DNA from: Rotaria socialis
Taxonomy: Eukaryota; Rotifera; Eurotatoria; Philodinida; Philodinidae
NCBI GenBank assembly: GCA_905331475.1
Contig: CAJNYU010000350.1
Span: 310,001 to 374,000, forward strand
DNA length: 64,000 bases
Direction: 5' to 3'
The translations under genes and the position numbers were made by a program. How positions within the stretch are numbered: the first letter of the stretch is position 1; each line of letters opens with the position of its first letter. Shown here one piece after another: positions 1-13,419 of this stretch. The notes under the pieces are model-generated. The model was not told the DNA's origin, made no database searches, and saw only the letters and a program-made list of their open reading frames with translations.

Positions 1-2579
1 GTATCATTGTATCATTCATGTAAACGATTTGATGAAATTCTATCAACTTATGATAATTATCATTTGAATTTAAGTGCTATTTCTTTAAATAATTTCGATT
101 TAATTTGCTCTCGTATTCGCCCAGAACAAGTTACGAAATTAACATTATCCGATGATGAGAATAGTCCAGGATTAGTTGCCTTATTTCTTTTACGATTTTC
201 TATGAATGCATTCGTTCGTCTTCGATATTTAACACTTATACAGATTAATAATGAAGAACATATGAATCAAATATTAATTCCTATTGCTGATCAAACATCA
301 TTATTGGATTTTACTTCAATCAAAATAATAAATACTGATGAGACGTATGGTGATGTTTTTGTTGAATTGATCATGTCTGTTCTAACGAAGCCATCACTTC
401 AAGAAGTCTACTTCGATCTTTCATATTGTCGAGCTACATCTAATCCATTACCTTGGCACGAAGAATGTTCGATTAGACACATAACATTCAAAGGCACTTG
501 TAGTGTGAATTTCATTCGAAACACATTTGTTCATGCGCCTCATTTAGAAACACTTAAAGTAACCGATTTGGATTTTGACGAGGAGCCTAATTTAAACGAT
601 GTTCCAGATAATCATGAAGACGATGATGGTAGTGATGGTAGTGATATTATGGAAGAAGCAGATTTCGAGGAAAATGCAAACAACGAGGAAAACCTTAATA
701 ATGAGGAAAATCTGAATCATGTGGAAAATCCTAATCATGAAGGAAACCAGAATAATGAAGAACATCCTAATCATGAAGGAAACCCGAATAATGAAGAAAA
801 TCCTAATCATGAAGAAAATCCAATACCGAGAGCGGAAAATTTTGCATCTATAGAATCGACAAATCATTTGAAAATATTAACAATTAATGAATGTTCAATG
901 AATATGTCGAAAATTGAATGGATCATCCGAGATATATCAACATTGAAACAACTTCGTTTGAGTACTACAGCTGGATATGAAGATGAATCAATTTTAGATG
1001 GTTCTCGATGGGCGACTCTTGTGTCGCATCTGGATAAATTTGAATTTGTTTTTTCAGTTTATATATCAGATTATTCGTTATGCGATGCGGATTCATGTAT
1101 AAATGCATTTCGAATACCATTTTGGATGGAAGAGAAACATTGGTTTGTATCATTGGAAAAGTATGACGATGAAACCGTTCTTTATACATTGCCATATCTC
1201 AATGATTTTTATGTGATGAAAAGTATGGCAGCATCATTTGAATATCGTTCTACTGCTATTAATAATTTAATGTTACACAGTCAATCTATGAATACTGTTC
1301 GTGACTTGCATATAGATACATCAAAGATAACAAAACATCGAGTAGAGGTAAGAACTTCGCGTAGAAAATGCGCATCAATTGAATTTACACATTCTAGTTC
1401 TCTTGCGTAACACTATTTACGTTTTGAATTTTTCTTTCAATAATTAATTTACAACGAGAACATATAGAATTCACTGCATCATTTGATGTAGTAATCATGA
1501 GTAAAACATGTCAAGTTCAGCGAATCTCGCATTCGCTAGTTCAGTAAAGAAAACTATTTTATTCTATTAGTGTGTAATGTGAGAAGAAGTGAAATGTGTA
1601 TTTCTTCTTTAATTCTATAGATCAGAACAAGTATTATCTTCAATTATTGATTAAGTATCTAGTTTGAATATGGAAGTTGATAAAAAACAAACTTTTAAAT
1701 ACTAAAACAATATTTGTAATTATGTATTGTTGTATATATTAAAATAAAGGAGACATCAAAACAAGATTTGGTTGTATAGTGAAATTGTAACAAAAGAAAA
1801 TTGACATTTTATTTCCGAGATAGTTTTTGTTCTCTGAAATTTACGTGCATTTATAATTATCATATCAATAAATGAGGAAGAAAAATCAAGCTACAACAAG
1901 TTTAAATAAGAAAATGAATTGAAGATACACTTTATATATACGACAATGAATGAAATATTGTAATTGTAAAGTTTCCATTTTGCTTTAGAATACCAATCTT
2001 CCTCAATTTTCTCATGTAAAAAATTTATTTCTCTATGGAAAATGGCCAAAATTAAAATTATTTTTTACCGATCTGAAGAAATTTGTAGATTTAGATACTG
2101 TTGAAGAGTTAACTAGAGAAGAAAGTGTGCCTACTAACGAGTTTATTGCATTAATGAACATGATGCCCAATTTACAATCAATAAAAACTAGTACAAATCT
2201 TCTCGATGCTTTAAATGCTGCTAAATTTTCTCATAAAAAATGTCTTCGTTCATTTATGATTGACCCAAGTCACTATGGAGATCAACGACCTGTTAATATT
2301 GAACCATTCTGTGATATGTTTCCTCGAATACAACATTTGATCATTCCAGTTGATAATGTTGATTGTTGTCAGTATGTCCTTGAACAATTAGGTGAAGATC
2401 TGCTCAGTGTCATTTTTCGTATACCTATCAATGATAATGCTTTTGATGAGACTGAGAACGAAAGTATAAACGAAGAAGAAAATTCAATTGTCAACTTATT
2501 TTCTGAATGGATACAAGAATTACCAGCAAGATATCGTTGTTATAAAAAGCAACGGCAAGTTCACATATGGCTTCAATAA
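1..2579 (+). CDS. F-box/LRR-like protein of the bdelloid expanded family, 5' partial
   Basis: The reading frame is open from base 1, so the start and the F-box itself lie outside the window. Exon 1 runs to 1347, where GAG is followed by GTAAGA. Exon 2 starts in frame at 1989 after a TTTAG acceptor and ends at the TAA at 2577-2579; the 641-bp intron is phase 0. The N-terminal segment (SCKRFDEILSTYDNY, then RPEQVTKLTLSDD and SPGL) resembles the region just after the F-box in the many bdelloid F-box proteins I recall, followed by irregular leucine-rich strands such as LRYLTLIQI. Such proteins would be substrate receptors of SCF ubiquitin ligases; that role is inferred. An acidic insert at 670-831 carries about nine hexapeptide repeats. 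Family call is by remembered similarity; the splice join is supported by matching phase. Confidence 0.6.
670..831 (+). repeat. In-frame 18-bp minisatellite coding hexapeptides
   Basis: About nine imperfect units of six codons with consensus E-N-P-N-(H/N)-E lie inside the F-box/LRR-like gene, preceded by a run of aspartates and glutamates. All units keep the frame. The reading on the opposite strand that looks like a long hydrophobic ORF is only the shadow of this repeat. Confidence 0.85.
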
Positions 2580-4725
2580 TTGTATGTTATCCATTTTCTT
2601 GATGAAGTCTTGTTTTCTGTTATGTATTGTTTTCTATAAAAAATCAATATTCCATTTTGTCTAATTTCGCAAAAGTAAAAAAAAAGCGATAATTCAGAAT
2701 ATATTTTTAGCCTTGATTATCTTTACAAGAAGCAAACTGATTATGGTATTTGAGATTTATGAAGAAAATAACGAAGAAGAACATTCATTGCCGAAATAAT
2801 TTTAAGATACATTGATTTTTATGGTTAGCCATAAAAAAAAGGCAGAAAGATAAATTATTGGAATTAGTACTGAAAAATTTCGCGAAAAAAACACGATTCT
2901 TTCAGACTGTATAATGGTATTTGTAAAGGTCAGAATAAAGTTTACATCAAAAATTTGCTGTCTGTACCTACTGGTTTTCTGTAGCGCAGCAGCATTTCAT
3001 CCACTAATTTTTTAGTTTTTTTCCACTAATTCTACTTCACACTTACGATACAGTGATGTATTTATTTTCATACTGAAAAATCGAAATACAAAATTTTGGT
3101 TGACTCTAGAAAAAATAACCTGATTTAAGCTAAAACGTAATTAACCAACCATATGGTCGATCTTGCCATTTTTTAATAGCAAACCTAAGGCTAAAAATAA
3201 ACTCTTCTTAATATGTCTATGTAGTAACGACACTGTCTATAGACAATGGTAAGGATATAGGAAAAACTATGCTTATTGTGCGACGCAATTGGATTAACAA
3301 GATTAGGGTAAGCTACTCTGGTTTTCACCAAGAGAATATCAGAGAAATTTATTAAACTACAGTTTTCTTTTTGTTCATCTATATAATATCGTGAACATAT
3401 CTTTCGTTCACTATGTATGTTAAAATGAAATAATAACTTTTTCTACACAACTGCTTAGAAAAAATCAGTTCTTTCTTGTTCTATTGAAAATTACGATGTG
3501 CTTGTTATTAAAAATCTATTTAGAATTCCCCCTTTTTGATCATAATACTTTCTATTTTTCAATACGTGTGAATGATTAAATTTTTCTAGAACTTCATTCA
3601 TAATTAATTGTTTAATCTTTCACATTGATTATTCACTTGCTTTTGTATTAGCAGGAACATAATAAAAGACAGACTTAATTTCGTTGCTATCTATACATAG
3701 ATTCAGCTAATTCTCTCTCTTCAGTTCATCACAACAATGGTACTATCATCATCGACATAATCTGTTCAATGTGAGACAATATTACCATTCTCTTTTTCTC
3801 TTAACACATGAAGTGTCCGTCTATGTACTTTGTGTCTGTTAATCTTGGGTATGGACATAAGCATGTGATAAGAAGTACAATGTTTGATGTGTGCGATCGT
3901 CATCATCATTGTACATCGGCCGACTTGCTTGCCACATACATCAAGTAAAAAGATGAACAAGAAAGATAAGTATTAGCAGATGAGCCTTCCAAAAGATATC
4001 ACTACAAAAAAGAAAACGAGCAACACAAAAACGAAAGAACAAGCAAATTAATTACTATTATGTGTGTGTTAGCAGAGTACAAGAAGATCAATATGAAGTG
4101 ATGATAGTGGATAGAATTTTTACAATGCCTCAAAGGCATAGACACGCGCAAATCATCATTAGAGAATTTTATCATACAATTCATTGCTGATTCTGAAAAA
4201 TGAAATTATGAATAGTGCACTTACTTATGAAGACATCCATTAACTTAACTAGTTGTTCATGTATTATCTTACTACTACTACTTTTACCGTTATTATGTTG
4301 TTGCTTTTTGTTGAGAAAGTTTCATAAACACTATAGATTCAAATATGTACAAGCAGCACATGCAAATATATTGAAATATCCCTATGTGACTTGTATATGT
4401 TTTGGAAATATTTTGCCGTCAATCTGTTTTTTTAAAAATGTCCCTAAAGAATTTTCAAAATCTATTCATTTGATCTCTATTGTTCTATAGGACGTTGTGT
4501 CTATCTACTTCTTTTATTTTTCATGTCCTTGAAATCCCATGTTGATCATGATAGCAATGATGATAATAGTGCCAGGGACTTGTCACTCGTGATGAATATC
4601 TAAAAAGTGTCTGTCGTATTGTGCTACGGTCACTGCATCGCTTATCGATCTTTTTCTTTTTCATTCTCATTTGTCCATCTGCTTCAAACATGCATTCCCA
4701 TTCTTTCTGTCTGTTGCTCCCTTTC

Positions 4726-4751
<26 letters not shown>
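4726..4751. repeat. CT microsatellite
   Basis: An uninterrupted CT dinucleotide tract of about 26 bp. It generates spurious Ser/Leu and Arg/Glu repeat ORFs on both strands. Confidence 0.9.
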
Positions 4752-4757
<6 letters not shown>

Positions 4758-5362
4758 CTTCAAAGAGAATTTTTTTATACGTATATGCCTGTAAACTAAA
4801 AAAAAACCGAACTGACCGACAATACAACATACAAATTATTCCTTTTGACCGCGCAGATGCGTATGTGTAACACAATGAACGATGATAGGCTACTACCGTA
4901 AACAAACATACACAGTGCCATTCATTAACGTCCTTGCTTATACTCTTGTTCACAGCGGTTGATTGCAAATCGTTTTTCTCTATTAATTAATCGATGTCGA
5001 TCAACGGCATACATCAAAAACACAGTGTGTCAATTCTATAATGTAAATACGTATAAACACTTGCTCTTCAGATGATGACTGGGTAATTAATAAATCGATA
5101 AAATTTTTCTTCGGTAAAAATGAATCATGTCAAAGCTCAAGGTAAGTATTTGTTACATCAGTATTTCTCATCAACGTGAAATGTAACCCTCTATTGCTGG
5201 AATGAATTTATGATTAGTGTGAGTATGATTATCCTTGGCGTATCACCTCGCCGGTCATCGTGATGTAAGAATAGAATATGGAATGCTGATGAATAGAACA
5301 GCCTGTGCATTCTACTAGTATTACTACGGATAATTGACTTAGTATGATAGTGTATATATGTA

Positions 5363-5385
5363 GATGCGTATGCGTATGCGTATGC
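5363..5385. repeat. TGCGTA hexamer tandem repeat
   Basis: A hexamer is repeated almost four times in a short tandem array, with no coding frame around it. Confidence 0.85.
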
Positions 5386-5565
5386 ACGATGAATTATGTA
5401 TCGATTCTTTCATAACCCAATATTTGAGTGCATGTGTACATATATGTCAACGAATATGACAGACGGAGGTCATTAACTTAAGGTGAGAGATTTATGTATT
5501 GCAATTTGTTGAATAGCTGTTCGATAAGAAACAAAATGTGACTTTCTCTGTCATTTAATCGATTG

Positions 5566-5651
5566 CTAATCACCTTGACTGTGTTTATTAGTTCTAATAT
5601 TTATGTTCAGAAAATTTATGTCAATGTTTCTTTTTCTTCTCTCTCTCTCTC
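5566..5651 (+). repeat. 86-bp inverted repeat, left arm
   Basis: Begins CTAATCACCTTGACTG and ends in TTCTTCTCTCTCTC. It is the exact reverse complement of 8592-8677 over 86 bases by direct reading. Both flanks diverge at once, except that the CT tract continues on this side. The exact identity over unique sequence, not only over the CT tract, shows that it is not a chance microsatellite match. Confidence 0.85.
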
Positions 5652-8591
5652 TCTCTCTACTTTCTTTTATTATGTTGATGGTATTTGTCGACATAGGAGG
5701 CTAGAGATGCATCTTGTGAACATCTTTTATTTCTTGATCGTGTCGAATTTTTTTCTTTTTTTTTATTCTAATACTTAGAACATCACATCATTATAAATGA
5801 GCATTGATCTATTCATTTCTTGTTTGTTCCAATATATATATATAGCTACTAAGAAAAGTAAAGTGAGAAGCACACGCGACCATGCAGATATATTCTCGTT
5901 CACCTATTACCCTTTGTTCAATGAATACTAGAGTGAAATTTGAGTATATAATTGTGTGCATTCTCTTCGAAGATTACATTCTTTCTTGAAGTTTTTTTTT
6001 CAGTGAATTAAGTGAATGAGAAACATCAAGTGATATACTTGTTACATACGTATATAAATCTGCTACTTGTGTCTATAAATGGGCTTATAAAACACATCTG
6101 CTGTGTAACACAAATCACTTGTGTCATTGTCGACAAGAAAATTGTTTATTCTTTGAATTCTTTTTTCTTCTTCTTCTAAATCAATCCTATGTCTCTGTCA
6201 AAATTGTTCACTTGCATAATCGATGCATTAGTTGTATATACATACACAGACATAATGGTCAGGTGATTTTTTCGTCTTCTTCTCTTTATTGAAGTATAAT
6301 CTGACAAGACTTTGTAGAGAAAAGCCTAATTGTCTCCCAATAGTCATCAATATCGATCGAATATTGAATGGAATTTTATGAGTGAAAGGCAGTCATGATT
6401 GTGCAATTTAGCTGATTAATATTTTATCTGGTCGTGTCATGCTTAATGCTAGACAAAGAGCGAGAGCGAACGAGCGCGCGCGACAACCCGTGTCACTTGT
6501 GATTATGGGAATAAGCCCTTTTCTTATTCTTCTTCTATCTTTGACATCAATTAGGTTGGTAAGCACGTTCAGTAACAAAAATCTGACCAACTAATGAGTA
6601 GCGACAGCAGCAAATGTATGAGACAGATGGAAAAACGTGATGCTATATGATGCAAAGTCACTGCTTAGAAGTAAAAAGTTGAATGAAAGAACAAAAGATG
6701 AATAGAACATGTCGTTTATATAGAAATAAAATTATTCATCATCGTCATCATCTTTTACTCATTGAACAATAGAATTGATTTTCAAGTCATACGTATGTAT
6801 ACTGTAATCTTTAAGAAAATCGTCTGCTTTTTTTTTCTCGCTCACTAAGTTTCACTTCACACTTGACACTCATTGTCCTTCTTAAGAGTATACTTTATTT
6901 TTCTTTCTTTCGATCTTTTTACTCATTTCGAAGACTATTGATGTCAATCTCTTTTCTTTATGTAATATAAGCTCACAAAGAAGTATCATCATCATCATCA
7001 TGTGAAATCTTACAAAAGAAAAGGTGTTCTATTTATCTTTACAATCAGAAAAAACAATTCATTACATTTGAATAAACATCATGATGTATTTATTGGTATT
7101 CTTTTAGTTTTTTTTTTCAGATTTTTTTTTCAATGATGAAATATTCTTTTTATTTTTTCTGGTTGTTTTTTTATGATTGATCCTTCTCTCCCTGTTCTCT
7201 TTGTCTCTCTCTCTCTCAGTTCTACTTAAAGACTTCCTTCCTGCTCTGCCTATGTATGTGCCACTTTTTCTCTCTTTCGACGGCTGTTGCTATTGCCGTT
7301 GTCCGTTCATCAAATAATCATAAAAAAAAAGAGAAAGGACCGAGTACTGACTCTCATTTTCTCTTTTACAGAAAATGATGTAACCAAATCACATACACAC
7401 ACGCACGGAATTGACGATCTTTGTCAATATTCAATATGTGCATGTGTGTGTCAGAGATTTTTATCAGTGATTCTCATCCAATCTGTTCCTTTCTAATTAA
7501 AAATCAACAAGTAAGTCCCATAAGTAAGTCAAATGAGTAGAGAAAGAAAGAAAGAAAGAAAGAAAATTCGAACCACAAGAATACAGGGGATAAGATAGAG
7601 TCACGCAAAAACATTTCGACCACGACGTCTCTATGTCTTCATACTAATGGATTGAATAAACAACAAGTGTGAGTGTATATGCAAAACTTGAGTGAATAAG
7701 TGAATGAATGACATAAGTATTCTTTCTTTATTTCTTCTATTACTTGTATACTATGTCTGTACATATGACAACGAGTACATATAGTATAGAAAATGCGAGT
7801 AAATGGCAGCTGTTACTTATTTAAGATAGGGTCAAGTATTAGAATTTATATACGTAGGTATTGTCATTAATATATATTGACACACGACCGGAAATAGATT
7901 CAATCGAGAAAAAGATCCATATTGTTTTTATTAAAAAAGAAGGGAAAAAAAGGAGCATTCATTAAAGTATTCATCATCCACCAATAGGTCTTGTTAGTAA
8001 TTATTTAATAACTAATGATTAGAGACCGTTTATCTCAATAGCGTCGACAGACTGATAGACACTAACATGGCAAAACATCATTAGGATGCCTTCAGGGTAA
8101 GTAAATGACTATAGAAATAGAAATCATTGATGATGACAACGTTACTGTAGCTAATCGCATATTTTCATTAGAAAGAAGTGTGTATATGTGTTTCCGTTAA
8201 ATCTTATCATCAATATGACCTTCGAATTAATGCGCAAAAAAACACTTCAGATCTCCTCCCTATTGTTGCTTGTCTTTCCGATAGTTCTATTGATGAGAAA
8301 AAAGAAGATACGAAAATTCAATCATTCGAGACATTCAATTGATTGTGAATACACACGCGCATATAAGTATGTGTCCCGTCATCGCAATGTGAATTTAAAT
8401 GGGCAGTTACCACTCAACTGTTTACATTCATAACACTTAGAGGAGAAACGGGCAACATCCGTCCGACCGACATTCATTCATTCATTTATTCATTCGATCA
8501 TTTTCAATATTATTGTACACTCATCAAGAGTCAAAAATTCTCCATCGATTCAAGTTGTCGACAGTGCCAGCGCGCGAGCCTTTGTGTACGT

Positions 8592-8677
8592 GAGAGAGAG
8601 AGAGAAGAAAAAGAAACATTGACATAAATTTTCTGAACATAAATATTAGAACTAATAAACACAGTCAAGGTGATTAG
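8592..8677 (-). repeat. 86-bp inverted repeat, right arm
   Basis: Exact reverse complement of 5566-5651, beginning with a GA tract and ending GTGATTAG. The two arms are separated by about 2.9 kb of non-coding DNA. Confidence 0.85.
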
Positions 8678-9687
8678 AAAGAAAAGAAATAACAATATAT
8701 ATATATGTATTGTTATCTTCCTAAGGCAAGGTAAGCACAGCAGTGAGAACCAATGTATGTACGTCTAGACGTTAAAGAAAAGTAAGATATTGATCGATGA
8801 AAAAAAAGCCTCTAGATTTTGTTGAACTTTTATTTGATGAACAGAGTATTACCAGATGACCACTATTTATCTTTTTTCGGGAATATTTCGTCAAGAGAAA
8901 AAAAAGAGAGAAGAAAATTAATGTACTTTTTATCTTCTATTGAATAGAAGATTGAAATGATGATCAAATCATTTCTGGTTGAAAAGATTTTATGATCATC
9001 TATAATAGTTTATTGTTCAATTCATTCAAGCAGAAACAGACGAGGACAACATAGTAATAGTAGTTCATGATCAAGAAATATGGCCTCAAGCTTGAGTCAA
9101 TTGTAAGTTCAATAATTTTTCCTATCGTTATTTTCTAATTTGTTTGTGCCATATGCTTCTTTTTCTTATATTGTTAGTCAAGGTTTTTTCTTCTTCTTCG
9201 TGTTCTTCTCTTGTTGTTCATTGTTTTATTTCCTAAATCTAAGCAAAGCAAGTCAAAACAAATAGTAGCCATTGGGCGCAAATGTCTACATACATTTTCC
9301 ATGCGGTTCATCGCGTTCATCTTCCATCTCATTTCCTCAATAAGATGAGAATTGACAGTGAACACAATCTCGTTCACATGATTAGATCAAAATGAGACGA
9401 TGTAATTTTCGTCTCGTATAGTCAAACTCCGGAACTTTCTTTTTCTCTTTCTATTTGTCTTGGGCGTATATCCTGCTTTCGAAATTCACGTGCACACACC
9501 TGCCTATATTCTCAAATGAACATTGTACATATGTCTAATTGTCAAATATAGTTACTCTATGGAAACAAAAAGAAAAAGGTGATAATTTGTGAGAAAGAAA
9601 AAATACTAGTGAAGTAGAAAGTTATAGGTGTCTATACTTTCATTTATGAGTAAAAAATGTATGTTTTTACATATGTTCAAATTTTAG

Positions 9688-12534
9688 ATGACGTTGTATT
9701 TATTCTTTTTATTTATCTTTTCAAATGTATTTTGTAAAAATCAAGAACAACCAAGAATATATATACGTGTCGATGAAGAATTACCATTATCAACAATATT
9801 ATTTACAACTAATAACACAATAACTTATCGTCTATTTGATACAGGTAGAAATCATAATTCTTTTGTGCGTTATGATGCGTTGAATGGCCATCTTTTACTT
9901 GCGCGTTCACTCGATCGAGAATATCTATGTTCTCAACATGCATGTTCATGTACACAATGTCAATTAACAATTGAATTAATTGAATGGCAAATACCATATC
10001 GTCTTTTACAACTTGTACTCAATATAGATGATATCAATGACCATGTACCGACATTTTCATCAAAAAACTATCAATTTAATTTAATGGAAAATGTTCCAAT
10101 AGGATATGAGATCAGTTTAGAACAAGCAAATGATGCTGATTTGAGCGAAAATAGTCGTATTAATTATGAGCTTAAATATTTACATGAGAAAAATAACGAT
10201 GGCCCATTTGAAATAGTGACAAAGATTAATGGTGGTTTAGCATTGAAAGTTATCAAAGAAATCGATCGAGAAGAACAAGATCATTATGAATATGAATTGA
10301 TTGCTTTCGATAATGGTCAACCGAAAAGACAGAGTTCAACAAAATTATATATTAAAATTGATGTAAGCACATTCTAATAAGATGATAATTGATTTTTAAC
10401 GCTAATTTTCATTGGTTAGGATATGAATGATAATTCAGTTGTTCTAGCAGAGACACATATTCGTCTGAATATAAGTGAAAATACGCCTGTTGGAACTGAA
10501 TTATCACGTATTCATGCGACAGATAAAGATATTGGATTAAATGGAAAAGTAAAACAAATATTATTAATTTTTTTTATTGCATAAAGAGTTTTTATTTTGT
10601 TTCAAAGATTCATTATTCGATTAGCAATGGTCTACCATCGTCTAGCTGGATGGATTATTTTCGTATTAGTGATTCAACTGGAGTGTAAGAAAGATAACAC
10701 GAATGCAATATTTGTTTTGAAATAATTTCTATAATTTTTCCATTTAGCTTGACTTTAGTCAGTCCATTTGATTATGAATCTGAACAATCATATCGTTTAA
10801 CAGTTCAAGTTCGTGATTTAGGTGAAAATTCTCTGGCTAATTTTGCTACCATCGATATTTTTATAATTGATGAAAATGATAATAGCCCACAAGCATTTGT
10901 TACATTTGTTGAATCTCTTGTAAATGATTCAGTGATTTCTATACATGAAAATACTCCAATAGGACACATTCTAGCACATGTTTCTATATCAGATCAAGAT
11001 GCTGGTTTGAATGGTGAAATGTCGTATCGTATTGAACATGGTCATGATCTTATTGGAATACGTACAATTGATCAAAAATCATTTTTACTTACTATTGAAC
11101 GTTTAATTGATCGAGAAAATAATAATCTACAATCCGATAATTTTACTTTGATAATTAACGATCATGGAAAACCATCGAAAATTCTTCGACTCGAATATAA
11201 AATAATTATTACGGATGAAAATGATTCTCCACCATTATTTAATCAATCAATAAATTGTAATATACAAATAAACCCGTCAGAAAATAAATCTATAGGTAAG
11301 TTCATTAGACGGAAAAAAACGTGACTGCCAAATTTCAATCTATTGTTTTATTTTATTTTAGATAATAATCAGCTATTGTTTCAAGTTCATGCAACAGATT
11401 TAGATATAGGTGATAATGGTCTTATATCTTATTCAATTCTTCCACCGTATAACAATTCATTTGTAATTAACACTCAAGGTCAAGTATTTAATTCAGAAAT
11501 TTTAAATCAATCAACCTATTATCATTTACGTATTATGGCTATCGATCATGGAAAACCGAGCCGATTAAATTCAACGCATCATTGTTATATATCAACATCA
11601 ACAACGAATATTGTAGATAATTCAATTGAAAATGATACTATATCTTTATTAAATAATTCATTCGTTAATGATAAACAATATTTTCAATGGTCATTATCAA
11701 TTTTCGATCATTATTCATATGTAGTTATTGGTTTATTTGCACTTTTTCTATTTATTTTTATTGTAATTATAACAATTTGTATAACATTATGTTTATATAC
11801 TATGATATTTGGCTATCAAAAAAATCGAAATCATAAAAATACATATAATTGTGCAAAGCAATACAATTTATATGATACACTAAATAGAAAATCTCCATTT
11901 ACACATGATGAAAGTGCTTGTAGTAGTAAATTAGATGATAATGATGATATGACATCAGAAGAACGTGAACGACTTGTTAATTTCAATAGTAGTGATCAAA
12001 CATCATGTGAATCATCGGATTCAATGAACAAACAAATAAAAAGTATAAATAAGGTTAGATCTAATTTTAAAAATTATATTCTTGTTTTATGTTGAATTTT
12101 TCATAGAATTCAATATTACGCCCATTATCAGATCATCCAAATTTTTCACGAATTATTCGCAACAGTTATCCACCATCACCTTATATTTCATCAATGCCTT
12201 CTGTTGTTATTCCACCACGTAAAATTTGTTTACTGATATCGTTTTCTAAATCAATAGCTACATTTTGTTTCTTTCTATTTTAGCAAAACCTCCTCGAGAC
12301 AGTGGTTACGAAACTATTTCTTTAATGAAACAACAACCAATAATTGCTGGACGACCATTATCATTATCGATTTCAACAGCAACAACCTATACAAGTAGTG
12401 GTACTGATTCATCATCATCACCACTTCCACCACCATTAATGAACACATTTCGACCGCCTTATTTACCGTACAAATATAATTTGCCTATATCAAATGTTGT
12501 TCGTTTAGCCGAAGAAGAAAAAATAGATGTTTAA
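9688..12534 (+). CDS. Protocadherin-like cell adhesion protein
   Basis: Seven exons: 9688-10362, 10420-10548, 10608-10684, 10748-11295, 11362-12053, 12107-12218 and 12284-12534, with phases that join cleanly into 827 residues. A signal peptide (MTLYLFFLFIFSNVFC) precedes about five cadherin repeats. These carry the calcium-binding linkers DDINDHVP, DMNDNSV, DENDNSPQ and DENDSPP, plus DRE and DxD motifs. A transmembrane helix lies near residues 597-624. The roughly 200-residue cytoplasmic tail is Ser/Pro-rich, ends near SGYETISL, and shows no catenin-binding region I recognise. It should act at the plasma membrane in homophilic adhesion or recognition. The ATG directly follows TTTTAG, so an upstream 5'UTR exon or spliced-leader addition is likely. 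Most introns are 55-66 bp. Confidence 0.9.
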
Positions 12535-13419
12535 AACCTTTTTCAATTTTCTATTAGACTCGAGAGAACTAGTCACTTTGTTTTGCCTTTTTTTTTTGTA
12601 CGAAATTTTCTGTGTGTGTGTGTGTATTTGCTGTTTTCACTAGCACGTCAATAATTGTCGTGTTTTCTTTTAGTTCTTTTTGTGCAATTCGAAAACATGT
12701 GTGTATACGTGTGCATTTCTAAACAAAATTGATTCTTATCGAATTTCTGGTTTGCAGTAGACTATAATGTCAAAATATAGAGAATTAAGATACTAAATTA
12801 CACTTTTGTTTAACGACACGTATGATATATGTTGAAATATTCAACGAATCTCATTTTTAGTCAGATAATTAAGATTAAAATTGCCTATCTTCTTGGTCTG
12901 CTTTACTCTAAGTTCTTTGTTAAAGATATGAAAATCAATTAGTGATATGTAAATGAATTTAACATCGTTTCGCAGGATATGTTTTTAGTAGAGTTCAGTG
13001 CAATCATCGTTCATGGAAAAAAATTTCAAAGACAATCGTGGTATCTACATATATCGGTTGTTTAGTGGTTTTATATATCACGAAGACGTGAAAATAAAAA
13101 TATCTTCTCAATTTTCATGCAGGTTTACGAAAAGAAAAAGTTTTCCTTGTTATAAATTTATATTTGATCTTATTTAAGTTCATGATCATAATTTGATTCA
13201 GTCTTTCTGATTCGTACCTATGCCATGCACTAATTTTCGGTCAACTCGCGTTCCTATCCACACCCTAACTGGTAGGCTGAAGTAAAGCAACAGTTATATG
13301 TACAAAGATTTCCACACACAGTTAAGTAGTCGATTTATAGCGAACCTTTTTTCTTTTCGTTATTTTCCAAATAGACCTGGGTGGTTCGTTTTTCTTTGGA
13401 ATTTATTGTCAGCAGCTTA
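12535..13419. other. Non-coding DNA after the protocadherin
   Basis: Contains the likely 3' UTR, a short GT repeat near 12611-12626, and AT-rich sequence with no gene recognised. Confidence 0.5.

Larger units (their letters stand above)
2580..9687. other. Gene-poor stretch upstream of the protocadherin
   Basis: No reading frame here resembles a known protein, and the short ORFs are low-complexity or microsatellite-driven. The stretch holds a CT tract at 4726-4751, a TGCGTA hexamer repeat at 5363-5385, GAAA repeats near 7540-7563, an ATC run near 6985-7000 and the two arms of an 86-bp inverted repeat. Donor-like AGGTAAG sites occur near 5140 and 8727, so non-coding 5' exons of the protocadherin could lie here, but this cannot be shown. 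Confidence 0.5.

Noticed and set aside
592..867. Minus-strand ORF of 91 codons rich in Ile and Phe
   Set aside because: It is the antisense of the hexapeptide repeat in the F-box/LRR-like gene.
1518..1536. Hairpin AGCGAAT-CTCGC-ATTCGCT in the F-box gene intron
   Set aside because: A 7-bp stem is expected by chance in DNA of this length and nothing ties it to a function.
4521..4968. Overlapping ORFs with Arg-Glu or Ser-Leu repeats on both strands
   Set aside because: They are generated by the CT microsatellite at 4726-4751 and show no other protein-like features.
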